Positions 26,184-36,248 are shown, counted from the stretch's first letter. The stretch: 64,000 nt of DNA from Flammeovirga agarivorans (GCF_012641475.1 NZ_JABAIL010000008.1:62001-126000); one strand, 5' to 3'. The notes: a model not told the origin generated them from the sequence alone. Numbers and translations: made by a program.

Positions 26184-29100
26184 ATGAAGAAAACGTACTT
26201 ATTTTTTCTAGTTACATTCTTCTCACTAGGACAACTTCTCTATGCTACAGGAGTTAACGAAGATCAAGAAGGAGAAACAGCTAATCTTACCGGCGAATTT
26301 TCAATTTCCACGAATGAAAATGCCTCTGGGGGATCTTTTGTGAAATTAAAAAATGTAGCGCCTTATGGTGCTATGGAAGTAACCTTTACAGATGTACCTT
26401 CTGCAGGAACTTACAAACTGGAAGTCTACTCTTATAATGGAGGAAGCGAAGTAGCGGCAGACTTAACAGTAAATAGTAACGCAACAACCTCTGTTACACT
26501 ATCTCCTTCCAATTGGGCGTTTGAAGGGCCAGCACAGGTGACAGTGCTTGATGTCGCATTAGAAGCAGGTACTAACACAGTAACAATATCAGCGACTTCT
26601 TCGGTGGGGTTGTCTATTGATTACGTGACTTTATTAGAAAATTATAACGCTTACTATTTTAGTGCTGATGGTGATGACAACAATGATGGTAGTATCAATT
26701 CACCTTGGAAAACATTAGCGAAAGCTACAGCGATTTCAAAGCAGTCGAATAAAGGTGGGTTATTAAATCCGGGAGATAAACTGCTATTTAGAAAAGGAGA
26801 TACTTTTGAAGGGCAACTAGTAGTCTTGTGTTCTGGAAGCGAAGGTAAACCTATCGAAATTGGTAGTTATGGAACGGGTGAACTTCCTATACTTTCAGGT
26901 TCAGGTAATATCCCTACGGGAGATTATTTAGAGACAGTGAAGTTAACGAACACAAGTTTCATCACAATGGATGGACTTTGGATTAAAAATAACCGTAAAA
27001 ACATGGGAGATATCACTTGGGGTACAAACACAGCTTATGGTATCAAAGTGATTGCAAATAAATGGGGTGGTGTCATCCAAGGTCTAACATTTAGAAACCT
27101 AAAAATCACAGATGTTTTTGCCATCAATATGCTCGATTTTGAGGGTAAATTTACTTTAGATTATTATACAGCAAAAGGTATTTTCTTTGATGCTGATAAA
27201 GACGATTTAACTGTTACACCAAAATTAGAAATAGGAATTAATGATGTTTTGATTGAGGATTGCTACTTCTACAATTTAGGTTCAACAGCGGTGAGTATTC
27301 GTCATTTATCCAACGTTGTCAATAACCCAATTGATGAAGAAGAAAGAAATATCAATTTCGTAGTTCGAAATAGTCATTTTGAGAAATTAGGTGGTGATGG
27401 TGTCATTCTATCTTCAGTTTGTAATGCGATCGTAGAGAAAAATACATTTATTGATTTAGGTGTCGGAGAGAAAAATGTTCAAGACCTTTATTATGGTAGA
27501 GGTGAAGGATGCTGGATTTGGAATACAAGAAACGTTGTAGTTCAATTCAACAAGCAACTTAGATCTAGAGGTTTTGGTGATACTTATGCTTCTGGTCATG
27601 TGGATTTCTATTGTAAAAACTCAATATTCCAATACAATTATAGTGAAGACACAGAAGGTGGATTTGTTGAGATTTTGGGAGAATGTGTTAACAGTACTTT
27701 CCGTTATAATGTGAGTAAAAATGATGGTTTTAGAGATCATCATGGATATACTATTTGGTTATCAGGTTATGTAGGCACAGGAAACGATCCTGTTCGTTCA
27801 GACAGTAGCTTTATCTACAACAATACTGTTTTTTATGATCAGGCAGGTTATAAGCCAGATATCTCAATTTTTGCAAAGAATACTTATATCTACAACAATA
27901 TCTTTAAGGTTATTGATGGAGCACAAGTAGGAGCTGAAGAAGTCATGATTGATATTGAAAATGGTAGTGAATTAATAGTAGACAACAATATGTTCTATGG
28001 AGATATTGCACCTGCTTTCACAAATCTTGATAACAATAAAATTATTGGTGAAGACCCTGTTTTTGTAGATGAAACAGCAGGTGATATTTATGGATATCAC
28101 CTACAAGAAAGTAGCCCTGCCATTAACAGTGGTAGAGTACTTCCAGAACCTTCATTCCCAATGGCCGGTAAAGGTATTTTTGAAAACTTCTCTCTATATA
28201 CTGCAAAAGACATCTATGGTAATGATGTGGATGTTAGAAATTTAATTCCAAATATCGGAGCCGATAATACGTTTAACAGTGGTTATCATAAAGATGATGT
28301 TCGAGTTTCTGGAGTAGAAGTTTCTGGAGCAGGGAATGCTATTGAAATAGGAGAAACGGTACAGCTTACGGCAACGCTTTTACCATCCAATGCAACTCAC
28401 AAATCTGTAACATGGTCGAGTAATGATGAAACAATTGCGACTGTTGATCAAGCAGGTTTAGTGACTGCTGTAGCTAATGGAAATGTTTTAATAAAAGCAA
28501 CAACAACTGATGGAGGATATACAGCATCAACAAATGTAGCGGTTGGGGTAGAACCTGAAGTAGATTTAGTTATTAATGGAGGTTTTGAAGAAGGGTTCAA
28601 TAGCGAATGGAACTCATGGAATAATCCTCAAGAAACCTCAGATGCATATGAAGGCGATATTGCTATGGCGATTACAACAAAAGGATCTTTAAATCAGTGG
28701 ATTGACGTTGAAAAAAATACCGACTATATTTTATCCGCTTACATGAAGATCACAGATACATCAAAAAGAGTAGTTTTAGGTGTAAATGATGCAGCCAATA
28801 AAGGATTGGAATCGAAGGATATTTACTCTGGTGTATACAAATACCATGAGGTGGTATTTAATTCTGGAAATAATGAAACGGTAAAAGTATACTCATGGTT
28901 ACCGCAAAGTGGTAGTGCAGTGGCTACTGTAGATAATATGAAAGTAGTGAAAAAACCAACGGTATATGTACCTGTTACTGAAGTGACAGTCTCAGCACAA
29001 GTGAATCCATTGTTTGTGGGTGATGACTTAGTTTTATCTGAAGATGTATTACCAAATACAGCGTCAGACAAATCAGTGACTTGGAGTAGTGATAATAGTG

Positions 29101-29906
29101 CGGTAGCAACTGTATTTAATGGAACAGTCACAGCTGAAGGAGTTGGAACGGCCAATATTACAGTGAAAACAGTTGACGGCGAGTTTACAGCTACTACTCA
29201 AGTAACAGTATCTCCATCAAGTATTGAAGCATTTAAAAATGGTGATTTTGAAGATGGTTTAAACCATTGGGGTACTTGGCAAAACATCACTACAACAACG
29301 AGTGGTGCTTATGAAGGAGCTGCATTACGATTAAATGGAGTAGCTTCATGTAACCAATTTGTAGAAGTAGAACCAAATACATCTTATATTTTCTCTGGAT
29401 ATGCTAAAGTAGATAATCCTTCTTCTGAAAGAGTAGTGTTGGGGGTAAATGATGAGAATTCTAATGGTATTGCATTCAAGAATATTACCAACCAAAATTA
29501 TACTTATCACGAGGTCGCTTTTGAAACAGGTGCAAATCAGACGATGATTAAAGTTTATTTCTGGAGACCTTCTGGAGGTACAGGTTATGCATATTTAGAT
29601 AACGCGATGTTGTACAAAGCACCTGCTTCCTCTGCAAGAAAAATTAGTGCAGAGACATTAGAAAATGAACTGGAAAACTTAATGGTTTATCCAAATCCTG
29701 CCTCTAATTATATCACTTTTAGATTGGAGAATCATAAAGGTGAAAAATCACTTGAAATCTTTGATTTAGTAGGTCATTCTATCCTGCAGAAACAGTTTGA
29801 TAGTTCTCTCAAAATCCCTGTTTCGCAATTATCAAAAGGAACATATATTGTCATTGTTACTGACCAAGATGGTCATCGCATCCCAAGCCGTTTTATTGTA
29901 AAATAA
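26184..29906 (+). CDS. T9SS-exported beta-helix protein 3 (longest form)
   Basis: This is a 1240-residue protein. Module order is signal peptide, CBM6/35-like domain (25-150), beta-helix (153-692), Big2 (705-790), CenC/CBM4_9-like (792-930), a second Big2 (930-1010), a second CenC-like (1013-1150) and T9SS sorting domain (1165-1240). The beta-helix carries HVDFYCKN and YNYSEDTEGGFVEIL, as in the other paralogues. It is the sister of the 23.0-kb protein with two extra pairs of Ig/binding modules. The domain pair (Big2 plus CenC-like) looks duplicated within this gene. Predicted secreted or surface-bound; it probably cleaves or binds a sulfated polysaccharide. Its own terminator follows. Confidence 0.88.
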   Translation: MKKTYLFFLVTFFSLGQLLYATGVNEDQEGETANLTGEFSISTNENASGGSFVKLKNVAPYGAMEVTFTDVPSAGTYKLEVYSYNGGSEVAADLTVNSNATTSVTLSPSNWAFEGPAQVTVLDVALEAGTNTVTISATSSVGLSIDYVTLLENYNAYYFSADGDDNNDGSINSPWKTLAKATAISKQSNKGGLLNPGDKLLFRKGDTFEGQLVVLCSGSEGKPIEIGSYGTGELPILSGSGNIPTGDYLETVKLTNTSFITMDGLWIKNNRKNMGDITWGTNTAYGIKVIANKWGGVIQGLTFRNLKITDVFAINMLDFEGKFTLDYYTAKGIFFDADKDDLTVTPKLEIGINDVLIEDCYFYNLGSTAVSIRHLSNVVNNPIDEEERNINFVVRNSHFEKLGGDGVILSSVCNAIVEKNTFIDLGVGEKNVQDLYYGRGEGCWIWNTRNVVVQFNKQLRSRGFGDTYASGHVDFYCKNSIFQYNYSEDTEGGFVEILGECVNSTFRYNVSKNDGFRDHHGYTIWLSGYVGTGNDPVRSDSSFIYNNTVFYDQAGYKPDISIFAKNTYIYNNIFKVIDGAQVGAEEVMIDIENGSELIVDNNMFYGDIAPAFTNLDNNKIIGEDPVFVDETAGDIYGYHLQESSPAINSGRVLPEPSFPMAGKGIFENFSLYTAKDIYGNDVDVRNLIPNIGADNTFNSGYHKDDVRVSGVEVSGAGNAIEIGETVQLTATLLPSNATHKSVTWSSNDETIATVDQAGLVTAVANGNVLIKATTTDGGYTASTNVAVGVEPEVDLVINGGFEEGFNSEWNSWNNPQETSDAYEGDIAMAITTKGSLNQWIDVEKNTDYILSAYMKITDTSKRVVLGVNDAANKGLESKDIYSGVYKYHEVVFNSGNNETVKVYSWLPQSGSAVATVDNMKVVKKPTVYVPVTEVTVSAQVNPLFVGDDLVLSEDVLPNTASDKSVTWSSDNSAVATVFNGTVTAEGVGTANITVKTVDGEFTATTQVTVSPSSIEAFKNGDFEDGLNHWGTWQNITTTTSGAYEGAALRLNGVASCNQFVEVEPNTSYIFSGYAKVDNPSSERVVLGVNDENSNGIAFKNITNQNYTYHEVAFETGANQTMIKVYFWRPSGGTGYAYLDNAMLYKAPASSARKISAETLENELENLMVYPNPASNYITFRLENHKGEKSLEIFDLVGHSILQKQFDSSLKIPVSQLSKGTYIVIVTDQDGHRIPSRFIVK

Positions 29907-29926
29907 ATTGGGTATAAAACTGATAA

Positions 29927-29965
29927 AAAGCAGTATATCTTAATTGGTATACTGCTTTGTTTTTC
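29927..29965 (+). terminator. Intrinsic terminator after beta-helix gene 3
   Basis: AAAGCAGTATA (29927-29937) pairs with TATACTGCTTT (29948-29958), followed by GTTTTTCTT. Confidence 0.88.
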
Positions 29966-30185
29966 TTAAGACTTCGCTAATGAACTTGAAGTTTTTCGAT
30001 CTTATGGTAAAATATTTTCACTTAGGGTATTTCTCTCAATCACTATCTCTTTTCCTTAATGAACTATTGTATTAATAATTAATGCTTTGTGTTAATCTCA
30101 CACTTTTCTGTGTTCATATTTTTATCTAAAAAGACTTTTATTGTCATTGAATTATTACTTCAGTGCAATCAAACTAAGCAGATTT

Positions 30186-33100
30186 ATGCAGCGGCTATTT
30201 ATATTTTTTCAACTTACATTTTTTACTTCATATTTTGCCTTTTCACAAGAAAACCTTTCTCATTTTCAACCTTACAATACACAGGGAGACAATCTAATTC
30301 ATGTAACAACAGCAGATTTAGATGGTGTAGGTTATAAAGATTATGTGATTGCAATGACAGTGGAAGGAAAAGTAATTGCATTTCAAAGGCCTTCTGAAAT
30401 AACATCTCCTGAGGCAGATAATCGATTGTGGGAATATACCGATCTACCTAGTCTTGGTATCAGAATATTTGCTGAAGAGTTAATAGCAAGCAGTAAAGGG
30501 GAGGAGATAATTTTGCCCGGTACGGATGGACATTTAAGAATACTGTCCTCTACAGGAAAACTATTAAAAGATAAGAATGTTAGTACAGGAGCTTTGTATA
30601 CAGCAACAGTAGGTAAGAACTCTGATGGGGAAACTATAATTATGACCTCGGGAGTAGATGGACTTGTTTACTTCTTTAATACTGATTTGGAATTACAAAA
30701 AACCGTTCGACCTAAAACAGATAAATCAGGTAATTTAGCTGGATTGATTCGTCATTTGGTAGCTGGTGATTTTGATGGAGATGGGAGTGATGAAGTTGCT
30801 GTATTTATTAATCGAAGGAGTTTTGAAGGGAATAACTTCTTAGATGTGTTGGATATTTCTACTTATACCCGTCCTAGTTATTGGAATGGAGATACAGGTT
30901 TTATTTCTGATAACACTACTCCTGGTTTGGGCTTTACTGACAAACAATTACCTTTTGCTTATGATATAGATAATGATGGAGACGAAGATATTGTAGCTCA
31001 TTGGGGAGTATTTCATCCAGAAAATGGAGTGGGTTCAAAAGAATTTTCAACAATGCTGGAGGAAGATGAGAAGCTTACACTCAAAAAGTATGAAGACTTT
31101 GCTAAGCAATACTTAAAGGGCCTTCTAGGATATAAAAACAAAGACCATATAACAAACACTGGAAAATACCTGATGCAACATGGTTTGCCTGGTAATTTTA
31201 CAACTGATGAAGCAAAGGAATTATTTACTTTATATGGCGATGATCTTTTCTTATCAAAATATAATGTTGATGAAAAGGCATTTTCTATAGAAGAATATAC
31301 ATGGGCACATTCTGATTATCATTTTACAAGTATTGCCCGATTAGAAGTTAGAAATGGAGGATATGATAAAATAGTGCTGTCGGGACCTATGAATGGTGAT
31401 GATCATTTCTATGTAGTAGATGTTAGTACTTCTGATTGGCAGCAGCAAGCAAGAAAAATTGCTTATCGAGGAGCTTTTAAAGAAGTGAATGATAACCTTG
31501 ATGAACTGACGAACAGCCTCCAACAAATTAAGACAGAAGAAAAAGAGGAAAACCGTGAACCCATCTGGTTTGTAAGTTCTTCATTTGGAGGATGGCTAGG
31601 TTGGGACATGACCGCTGATAATTGTAATATAAGAGCACAAGCAGCCTACGATGAAATGCAAAAATGGTATGCTAAAATTGGAGGAAGTAAGAATGTTCGA
31701 CTAGCCCTGACCATGAATACTGCCATCTATGGCGAAACAACCCAAGATGAGAACCCAAAAATTACAGCTGAGGGAGTAATTGCTTTTTGTAAGGCATTAG
31801 CAAATAAGGGTGTATACTTTAGTATTATCATTGGTCATGGTAGTCATTTATACATGACTCCTGAAACACTGGCATCCATCTACGAAGCTTCGATCGTAGA
31901 TGGAGAATGTTACATGATGGCTAGATCTAAAGAATTAAGAACAGACGAATACTTCGATTTTTATACCCCAATGTTGGATGCAGTTTTAGAAAAAGCTGAA
32001 GCCATTAAGGCAAAACCACCTATGATAATGTTATGTGCAAAAGGAGCAATAATAAGTTCTTTTTCTCAAGAACAAGGGGATGAATATTTCCCTAAATACA
32101 GAGATATTTTAGTACCAGGAGTTGAGAATTCGAATGTAGGGGTACAAGATTTAAGTATTCAAGAAAGAGTAGGTTTATGGATGAATGGAGACGTTAAAAA
32201 CTGGGGTTGTAATATTATTGGAGATAACCTGACTCCAAATAGAGTAGCAGAATGGGGTGGTATGCGTAATGCTCATGTAGTCTTAAGACAAATGCTATCT
32301 CAATATGCCTTAGGAGCTAAGGTTTTTAGGTTAACCTCAGTGACTAGTAAAGAAAATCCTTTATACACTAGAGGTGATGTTTCTGATAAAGAAGAAGAAT
32401 GGACACAGGCCTATCAGAAGGGGGTTTTGAATTTCTTGAAAATAGTAGAAAGTGGTATTTACCCACATGCCCAAAGTCCAAGTGAAATGAAAGGGATTTC
32501 ACCTGTTGCAGTAACGCTTTATAATGGTACTGAACGTATGAAAGAGCAACATTATAAGCATGACCATGAGTTATACAATGCTGACATAAAGGAATATGTA
32601 CTAAGTAGATTAGCATGTTGGAATGCTTTTAATGATGTACCTCAAACAGATGTAACAAGCTATATCAGCAATGCAAAAAGAAGGTTTGATAATATGCTAC
32701 CTACCTCAGAAGGCGGATTTGTTACCTTCGTTCCTCATCGTCAAAGCGTTGAAGTCGAGGGTAATAATTGGTGTAATGTGGCCTACCAAACAAACGGGGA
32801 TTCTTGGGATGACTTTTCTTTACAACAAGGTCGAGAACATATACTTTCAGAACTGAGAGTACAAAAGAAAAATTTAGATTTCTATGTTGATGGGACTTGT
32901 TTCTGGCAGACATTAAGGAAAGATAATGATCCATTAACGTATTATGTCATGTTAATGGGGAACAGCTTTCTAACTCCAGAAGAAAGTTTAGTTAGCTTTA
33001 AAGCAGGAAATACTTTAACAGGATCTTGTGAAGTTATTGATCAACTCTCAGGAAACTCCTTAGGTATACTGTCTAGTACTGAAAATGAAATCGCGATAAA

Positions 33101-34196
33101 GATTCCAAAAGGTGTACCCAGAATCTTAAGAGTAGAACTTGAGCAAGCACCTCTGGAAGGACTTCATGAAAATGGTGATTTTGAAGCAAAACTTATCAAT
33201 TGGAATTCTGATGATCAAGTGATGGCTACAACTTCTGCCTATTATGGTGTATATGCTGCAGAGTTAACAGGAACAGGGCAACTGAACTCATGGAGAAGAG
33301 TATTGCCAAATACCACATATACATTAAGTGCGTTTGCAAGAGTACAAGATATAGAGAATGGCAATGCCGTTTTATCTATTCAGGATAATGATGGAAAAAC
33401 AATTAGAGCGATTGAGGTGAACAGTGAAAATTATACCGGATACCGATTAATGTTTACAACTGAGGAAGTAACAGACTCATTGCAGATTGTATTTGAAAGA
33501 ACAAAAGGTAGTACAGGAAAATCATATCTAGATGAGGTTGTTTTTAAGAAAACAGCTTATGTATTGAATCCAGACTTTGAGAAAGAGCTTTCATGTTGGG
33601 AAACTCAAGGAACAGTAAATATTGATAATTCGTCTGCTAAAATAGGAGCTAATGCGAAACTATCACAGTGGATTAAAACAGCTTCTAATTCTCAATATGA
33701 AATTGTCTTTACTGCTCAATTGGAAAATCAAACGTTACAATTCAGTGTTTTTGATAAAGACGAAGAGTTAATCACAAAACAAGAAATAAGCAGTATTCAA
33801 AATAATGAACAAAGTATCATTTTCAATACAGACCCCAATAGTGAAGATGTGAAAGTTGAATGGTCAAGTACTGATAGCAAAGGAGGAAATGTTTGGGTAG
33901 ATTCCATTAAAATTAAAAGATTAGGTGATGCTGAATATATACCTAATCAAATCTTTGACGATGGATTATTACTTAAAGTCTTTCCAAATCCAACGAAAGA
34001 AGTGCTGACTATAGAAACAAACGATCATCAGCATAAAACAGTAAAGATCTATGATATCATGGGTAAACTTATATATCAAAATGATTTATTAAGTGAGTTA
34101 GAAATTAATGTAAGCCAATATCCTAAAGGGACTTATGTGATATTATTGACAGACAATAATGGAGAAAATATCACAGCTAGATTTATAGTTGAATAA
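30186..34196 (+). CDS. T9SS-exported propeller-containing enzyme, candidate GH150 lambda-carrageenase-like
   Basis: The ATG at 30186 gives a good signal peptide (MQRLFIFFQLTFFTSYFAFSQ); a longer TTG-initiated frame adds an unsuitable N-terminus. The 1336-residue protein begins with a propeller of FG-GAP/VCBS-like repeats (calcium-loop forms DFDGDGSDEVAV near 195 and DIDNDGDEDIV near 260). A region at about 455-990 has barrel-like strands (PIWFVSSSFGG, VRLALTMNTAIYGE, VYFSIIIGHGSH). Two tandem CenC/CBM4_9-like modules (992-1120 and 1123-1250) and a T9SS sorting domain end it. A long protein with an N-terminal propeller is the known layout of GH150 lambda-carrageenase, which is why that family is proposed. 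I recognised no GH150 motif directly. Alternatives are another polysaccharide-active family. Confidence 0.7.
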   Translation: MQRLFIFFQLTFFTSYFAFSQENLSHFQPYNTQGDNLIHVTTADLDGVGYKDYVIAMTVEGKVIAFQRPSEITSPEADNRLWEYTDLPSLGIRIFAEELIASSKGEEIILPGTDGHLRILSSTGKLLKDKNVSTGALYTATVGKNSDGETIIMTSGVDGLVYFFNTDLELQKTVRPKTDKSGNLAGLIRHLVAGDFDGDGSDEVAVFINRRSFEGNNFLDVLDISTYTRPSYWNGDTGFISDNTTPGLGFTDKQLPFAYDIDNDGDEDIVAHWGVFHPENGVGSKEFSTMLEEDEKLTLKKYEDFAKQYLKGLLGYKNKDHITNTGKYLMQHGLPGNFTTDEAKELFTLYGDDLFLSKYNVDEKAFSIEEYTWAHSDYHFTSIARLEVRNGGYDKIVLSGPMNGDDHFYVVDVSTSDWQQQARKIAYRGAFKEVNDNLDELTNSLQQIKTEEKEENREPIWFVSSSFGGWLGWDMTADNCNIRAQAAYDEMQKWYAKIGGSKNVRLALTMNTAIYGETTQDENPKITAEGVIAFCKALANKGVYFSIIIGHGSHLYMTPETLASIYEASIVDGECYMMARSKELRTDEYFDFYTPMLDAVLEKAEAIKAKPPMIMLCAKGAIISSFSQEQGDEYFPKYRDILVPGVENSNVGVQDLSIQERVGLWMNGDVKNWGCNIIGDNLTPNRVAEWGGMRNAHVVLRQMLSQYALGAKVFRLTSVTSKENPLYTRGDVSDKEEEWTQAYQKGVLNFLKIVESGIYPHAQSPSEMKGISPVAVTLYNGTERMKEQHYKHDHELYNADIKEYVLSRLACWNAFNDVPQTDVTSYISNAKRRFDNMLPTSEGGFVTFVPHRQSVEVEGNNWCNVAYQTNGDSWDDFSLQQGREHILSELRVQKKNLDFYVDGTCFWQTLRKDNDPLTYYVMLMGNSFLTPEESLVSFKAGNTLTGSCEVIDQLSGNSLGILSSTENEIAIKIPKGVPRILRVELEQAPLEGLHENGDFEAKLINWNSDDQVMATTSAYYGVYAAELTGTGQLNSWRRVLPNTTYTLSAFARVQDIENGNAVLSIQDNDGKTIRAIEVNSENYTGYRLMFTTEEVTDSLQIVFERTKGSTGKSYLDEVVFKKTAYVLNPDFEKELSCWETQGTVNIDNSSAKIGANAKLSQWIKTASNSQYEIVFTAQLENQTLQFSVFDKDEELITKQEISSIQNNEQSIIFNTDPNSEDVKVEWSSTDSKGGNVWVDSIKIKRLGDAEYIPNQIFDDGLLLKVFPNPTKEVLTIETNDHQHKTVKIYDIMGKLIYQNDLLSELEINVSQYPKGTYVILLTDNNGENITARFIVE

Positions 34197-34205
34197 GACG
34201 AATAT

Positions 34206-34250
34206 AGTGTAAAAAGGATTAGGTCAAACGACACTAATCCTTTATCACTA
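34206..34250. terminator. Bidirectional terminator between convergent genes
   Basis: AAAGGATTAG (34213-34222) pairs with CTAATCCTTT (34234-34243), with outer arms TAGTG/CACTA. It lies between the 30.2-kb enzyme gene and the convergent C45-type gene. Confidence 0.75.
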
Positions 34251-34269
34251 CTTCTCTAACGCATTGTTA

Positions 34270-35562
34270 TTATTGGTATTTCACACGTATTGTTTCTGCC
34301 TGTAATTCGCCAGGTACACCGGGGGCGGTGCATATATCTATGTATTTATCAGAAAACTCTACAATTATCCAGAAGTTGGTTGTTGCTTGATTCTCATCAA
34401 CATACTTTCCAATGGGGTATTGTTTAAATAGATTAACCCATTCGTAAACCGTCATCCATTTTTTATCCGTTAATTCTTCCTTAATCATTGAATATCGAGT
34501 TTCACTGTCTGCATTGTGTTCCCAATATCCTTTTGGAAGTCTTTTCATGTTGACCTGTTCATCTAATTTAAAGTGCTCTTTCACTGAAGCTTTTAAATCA
34601 TTATTTACTCTAGCAGCATTTGCTATAGCAAACCAGTGACTTCCAGGGTTATACTTTTCTGTTTGATTCGGAGAAACTTCATAGGATACAGAACCATTTT
34701 TATCTGTAATCACATAGCCTAAACCAACAGCGATCTTAGTTTCTGATAATTTTACTACCGCATCGTGTTTATCTTTAGCTTCCATTAATCTTCTAGCAAA
34801 GAATAAAGAAGGTAAACCATTGAGGTTTGCATTAAGATCAAATTTTGAATGTGCATTTACAGAAAACCCATTACTGAGATTAACCCCTTGTATACCAACA
34901 GTGCCCACATACCCAGTAATCAACATCGTCGTTCCATCAAACTTTTTATACACCATCAGGCATTGAGAGCCTTCAAAAGGACGAGCCCAATCACAAGTAT
35001 AGATAGATGTCGTTCTCTTTTTGCCACGGATTGATCCAAAACTACAATGACCATTTAAATCATTTCCTTCGATAAAAGCAGGATTATGCCCTGTCATCTT
35101 TTCGAGTACTGCAAATATCTCATCAAAGCTAATATTGTACACCAATAGGTCTTCAAGGTTAACTTCAGCTCCTTTAGCGATTCCTTCTAACTCTTCGAGA
35201 AGATCAGGGGTTTGTGTTTTTATCGCTTCTATAAATCCAGTGTTTTGAAGCACATAGTTGTGGTATCGATGATACTCTGCTGGTAAACCAACAGACTGCA
35301 TCATAGGTACAGTTAAATCGTACTTAAAGCGGTTAATGGCATACCTAATTTCTTTTTTCAGCTTTTTGCCGTGGGTAAATCCTCTTTCAAAAGGAGTTCC
35401 TTCTGCCTGTACTGTGTAATAATGGCTATTTTCATTTAACTCAATTTGGTAATAAATCGGTGGAACTCCTGCATAAGAGTTAGTAGGAAATGCCCAAATG
35501 GTTACCATCCAAACGAGAATGAATCTGATTTGATTTATCTTTATTTTATTCATAAAATTCAT
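34270..35562 (-). CDS. C45-family Ntn acyltransferase/amidase-like protein, exported
   Basis: This is a 430-residue protein with a signal-like N-terminus (FILVWMVTIWAFPTNSYAG). It matches the C45 autoproteolytic acyltransferase group (acyl-CoA:6-aminopenicillanate acyltransferase-like). Signs are GTPFERGFTHGKKLKKEI near the start, and NGHCSFGS with Cys173 as the expected nucleophile freed by self-cleavage. Later blocks are GIQGVNLSNGFSVNAHSKFD and ATTNFWIIVEFSDK. Family members hydrolyse or transfer acyl amides and act in the periplasm or outside. It has no obvious role in polysaccharide breakdown. A hairpin lies ten bases before the start codon. It is 155 bases downstream of a lipoprotein gene on the same strand. 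Confidence 0.82.
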   Translation of the reverse strand: MNFMNKIKINQIRFILVWMVTIWAFPTNSYAGVPPIYYQIELNENSHYYTVQAEGTPFERGFTHGKKLKKEIRYAINRFKYDLTVPMMQSVGLPAEYHRYHNYVLQNTGFIEAIKTQTPDLLEELEGIAKGAEVNLEDLLVYNISFDEIFAVLEKMTGHNPAFIEGNDLNGHCSFGSIRGKKRTTSIYTCDWARPFEGSQCLMVYKKFDGTTMLITGYVGTVGIQGVNLSNGFSVNAHSKFDLNANLNGLPSLFFARRLMEAKDKHDAVVKLSETKIAVGLGYVITDKNGSVSYEVSPNQTEKYNPGSHWFAIANAARVNNDLKASVKEHFKLDEQVNMKRLPKGYWEHNADSETRYSMIKEELTDKKWMTVYEWVNLFKQYPIGKYVDENQATTNFWIIVEFSDKYIDICTAPGVPGELQAETIRVKYQ

Positions 35563-35572
35563 GTTTTGAGAG

Positions 35573-35596
35573 GGAGGAGTAACTGAATACTCCTCC
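35573..35596 (-). promoter_or_regulatory. Hairpin just upstream of the C45-type start codon
   Basis: GGAGGAGTA (35573-35581) pairs perfectly with TACTCCTCC (35588-35596), six-base loop. In the transcript of the C45-type gene it ends about ten bases before the ATG and could affect ribosome access. There is no T-run, so it is not an ordinary terminator. Confidence 0.45.
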
Positions 35597-35717
35597 TTTG
35601 TTAAGTAGTAATGTAAAGAAAACGTTTTGTGGTTATCAAAGTAAATTTCCGATAACTACGAGGGGTAAAGAACCCGTAATAGATTAGTTAATTATAGGTG
35701 TCTTATCCATTTATCTA

Positions 35718-36248
35718 CTATTTTTTATTTCTTTTAAAGTCATGGATATATAGATTGAAATCGGTCTCGACGATCTTATCAGTAGGAATTTCCCCATGCA
35801 ATTCTTCAGGGATTCTCATCTCTCGTTTTACTTGTTTGGGGACTATCATTTTATCCACTTCTGATTTCGGATAACCAATGAAGTAAACGGGTTTTTCTTT
35901 TGTAATTATAATTTTCGTTTGTAATGTGATTTGCAACAAACCTTCTTCCTTTAATTGCCATAAGTCTTCGGTTTCAGCAATAGTAACGTCCTCTTCATTA
36001 CCATAAGCATCCCATATTTTAAATCGTACCTCATCAGTGGCAGGGCATAAATCGTCCAAGTCATACTCCGACATATCAACGATCATATTTTTAAAAGAGA
36101 AACCTGCCTTTGCCTCAGGTTTAGGAGGGGTTGGATTAGGATCGTTATTCTTTTCTTTACTACAAGAAGTCAAAGAAGAAAAGATGACCCCCATAGAGAT
36201 GGAGAAAAGAAGATAAAATGCAGTAGTTAATAATTTTCCGTTTTTCAT
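35718..36248 (-). CDS. Hypothetical lipoprotein
   Basis: This 176-residue protein starts with a signal peptide ending in the lipobox SLTSC (Cys29). A linker rich in Pro, Asn, Asp and Lys follows (KEKNNDPNPTPPKPEAK), typical of Bacteroidota surface or periplasmic lipoproteins. The rest is predicted to be beta-rich with acidic stretches (VDMSEYDLDDL, EETEDLWQL-like). No family was recognised. Upstream is a 381-base region with a long-range inverted repeat. It is oriented with the C45-type gene and may be co-transcribed with it. Confidence 0.7.
   Translation of the reverse strand: MKNGKLLTTAFYLLFSISMGVIFSSLTSCSKEKNNDPNPTPPKPEAKAGFSFKNMIVDMSEYDLDDLCPATDEVRFKIWDAYGNEEDVTIAETEDLWQLKEEGLLQITLQTKIIITKEKPVYFIGYPKSEVDKMIVPKQVKREMRIPEELHGEIPTDKIVETDFNLYIHDFKRNKK

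Noticed and set aside
30089-30337. Overlapping plus-strand frame and the TTG-initiated extension at 30141
   Set aside because: The signal peptide of the 30.2-kb enzyme begins at ATG 30186. The other frame covers its coding sequence with no recognisable features.
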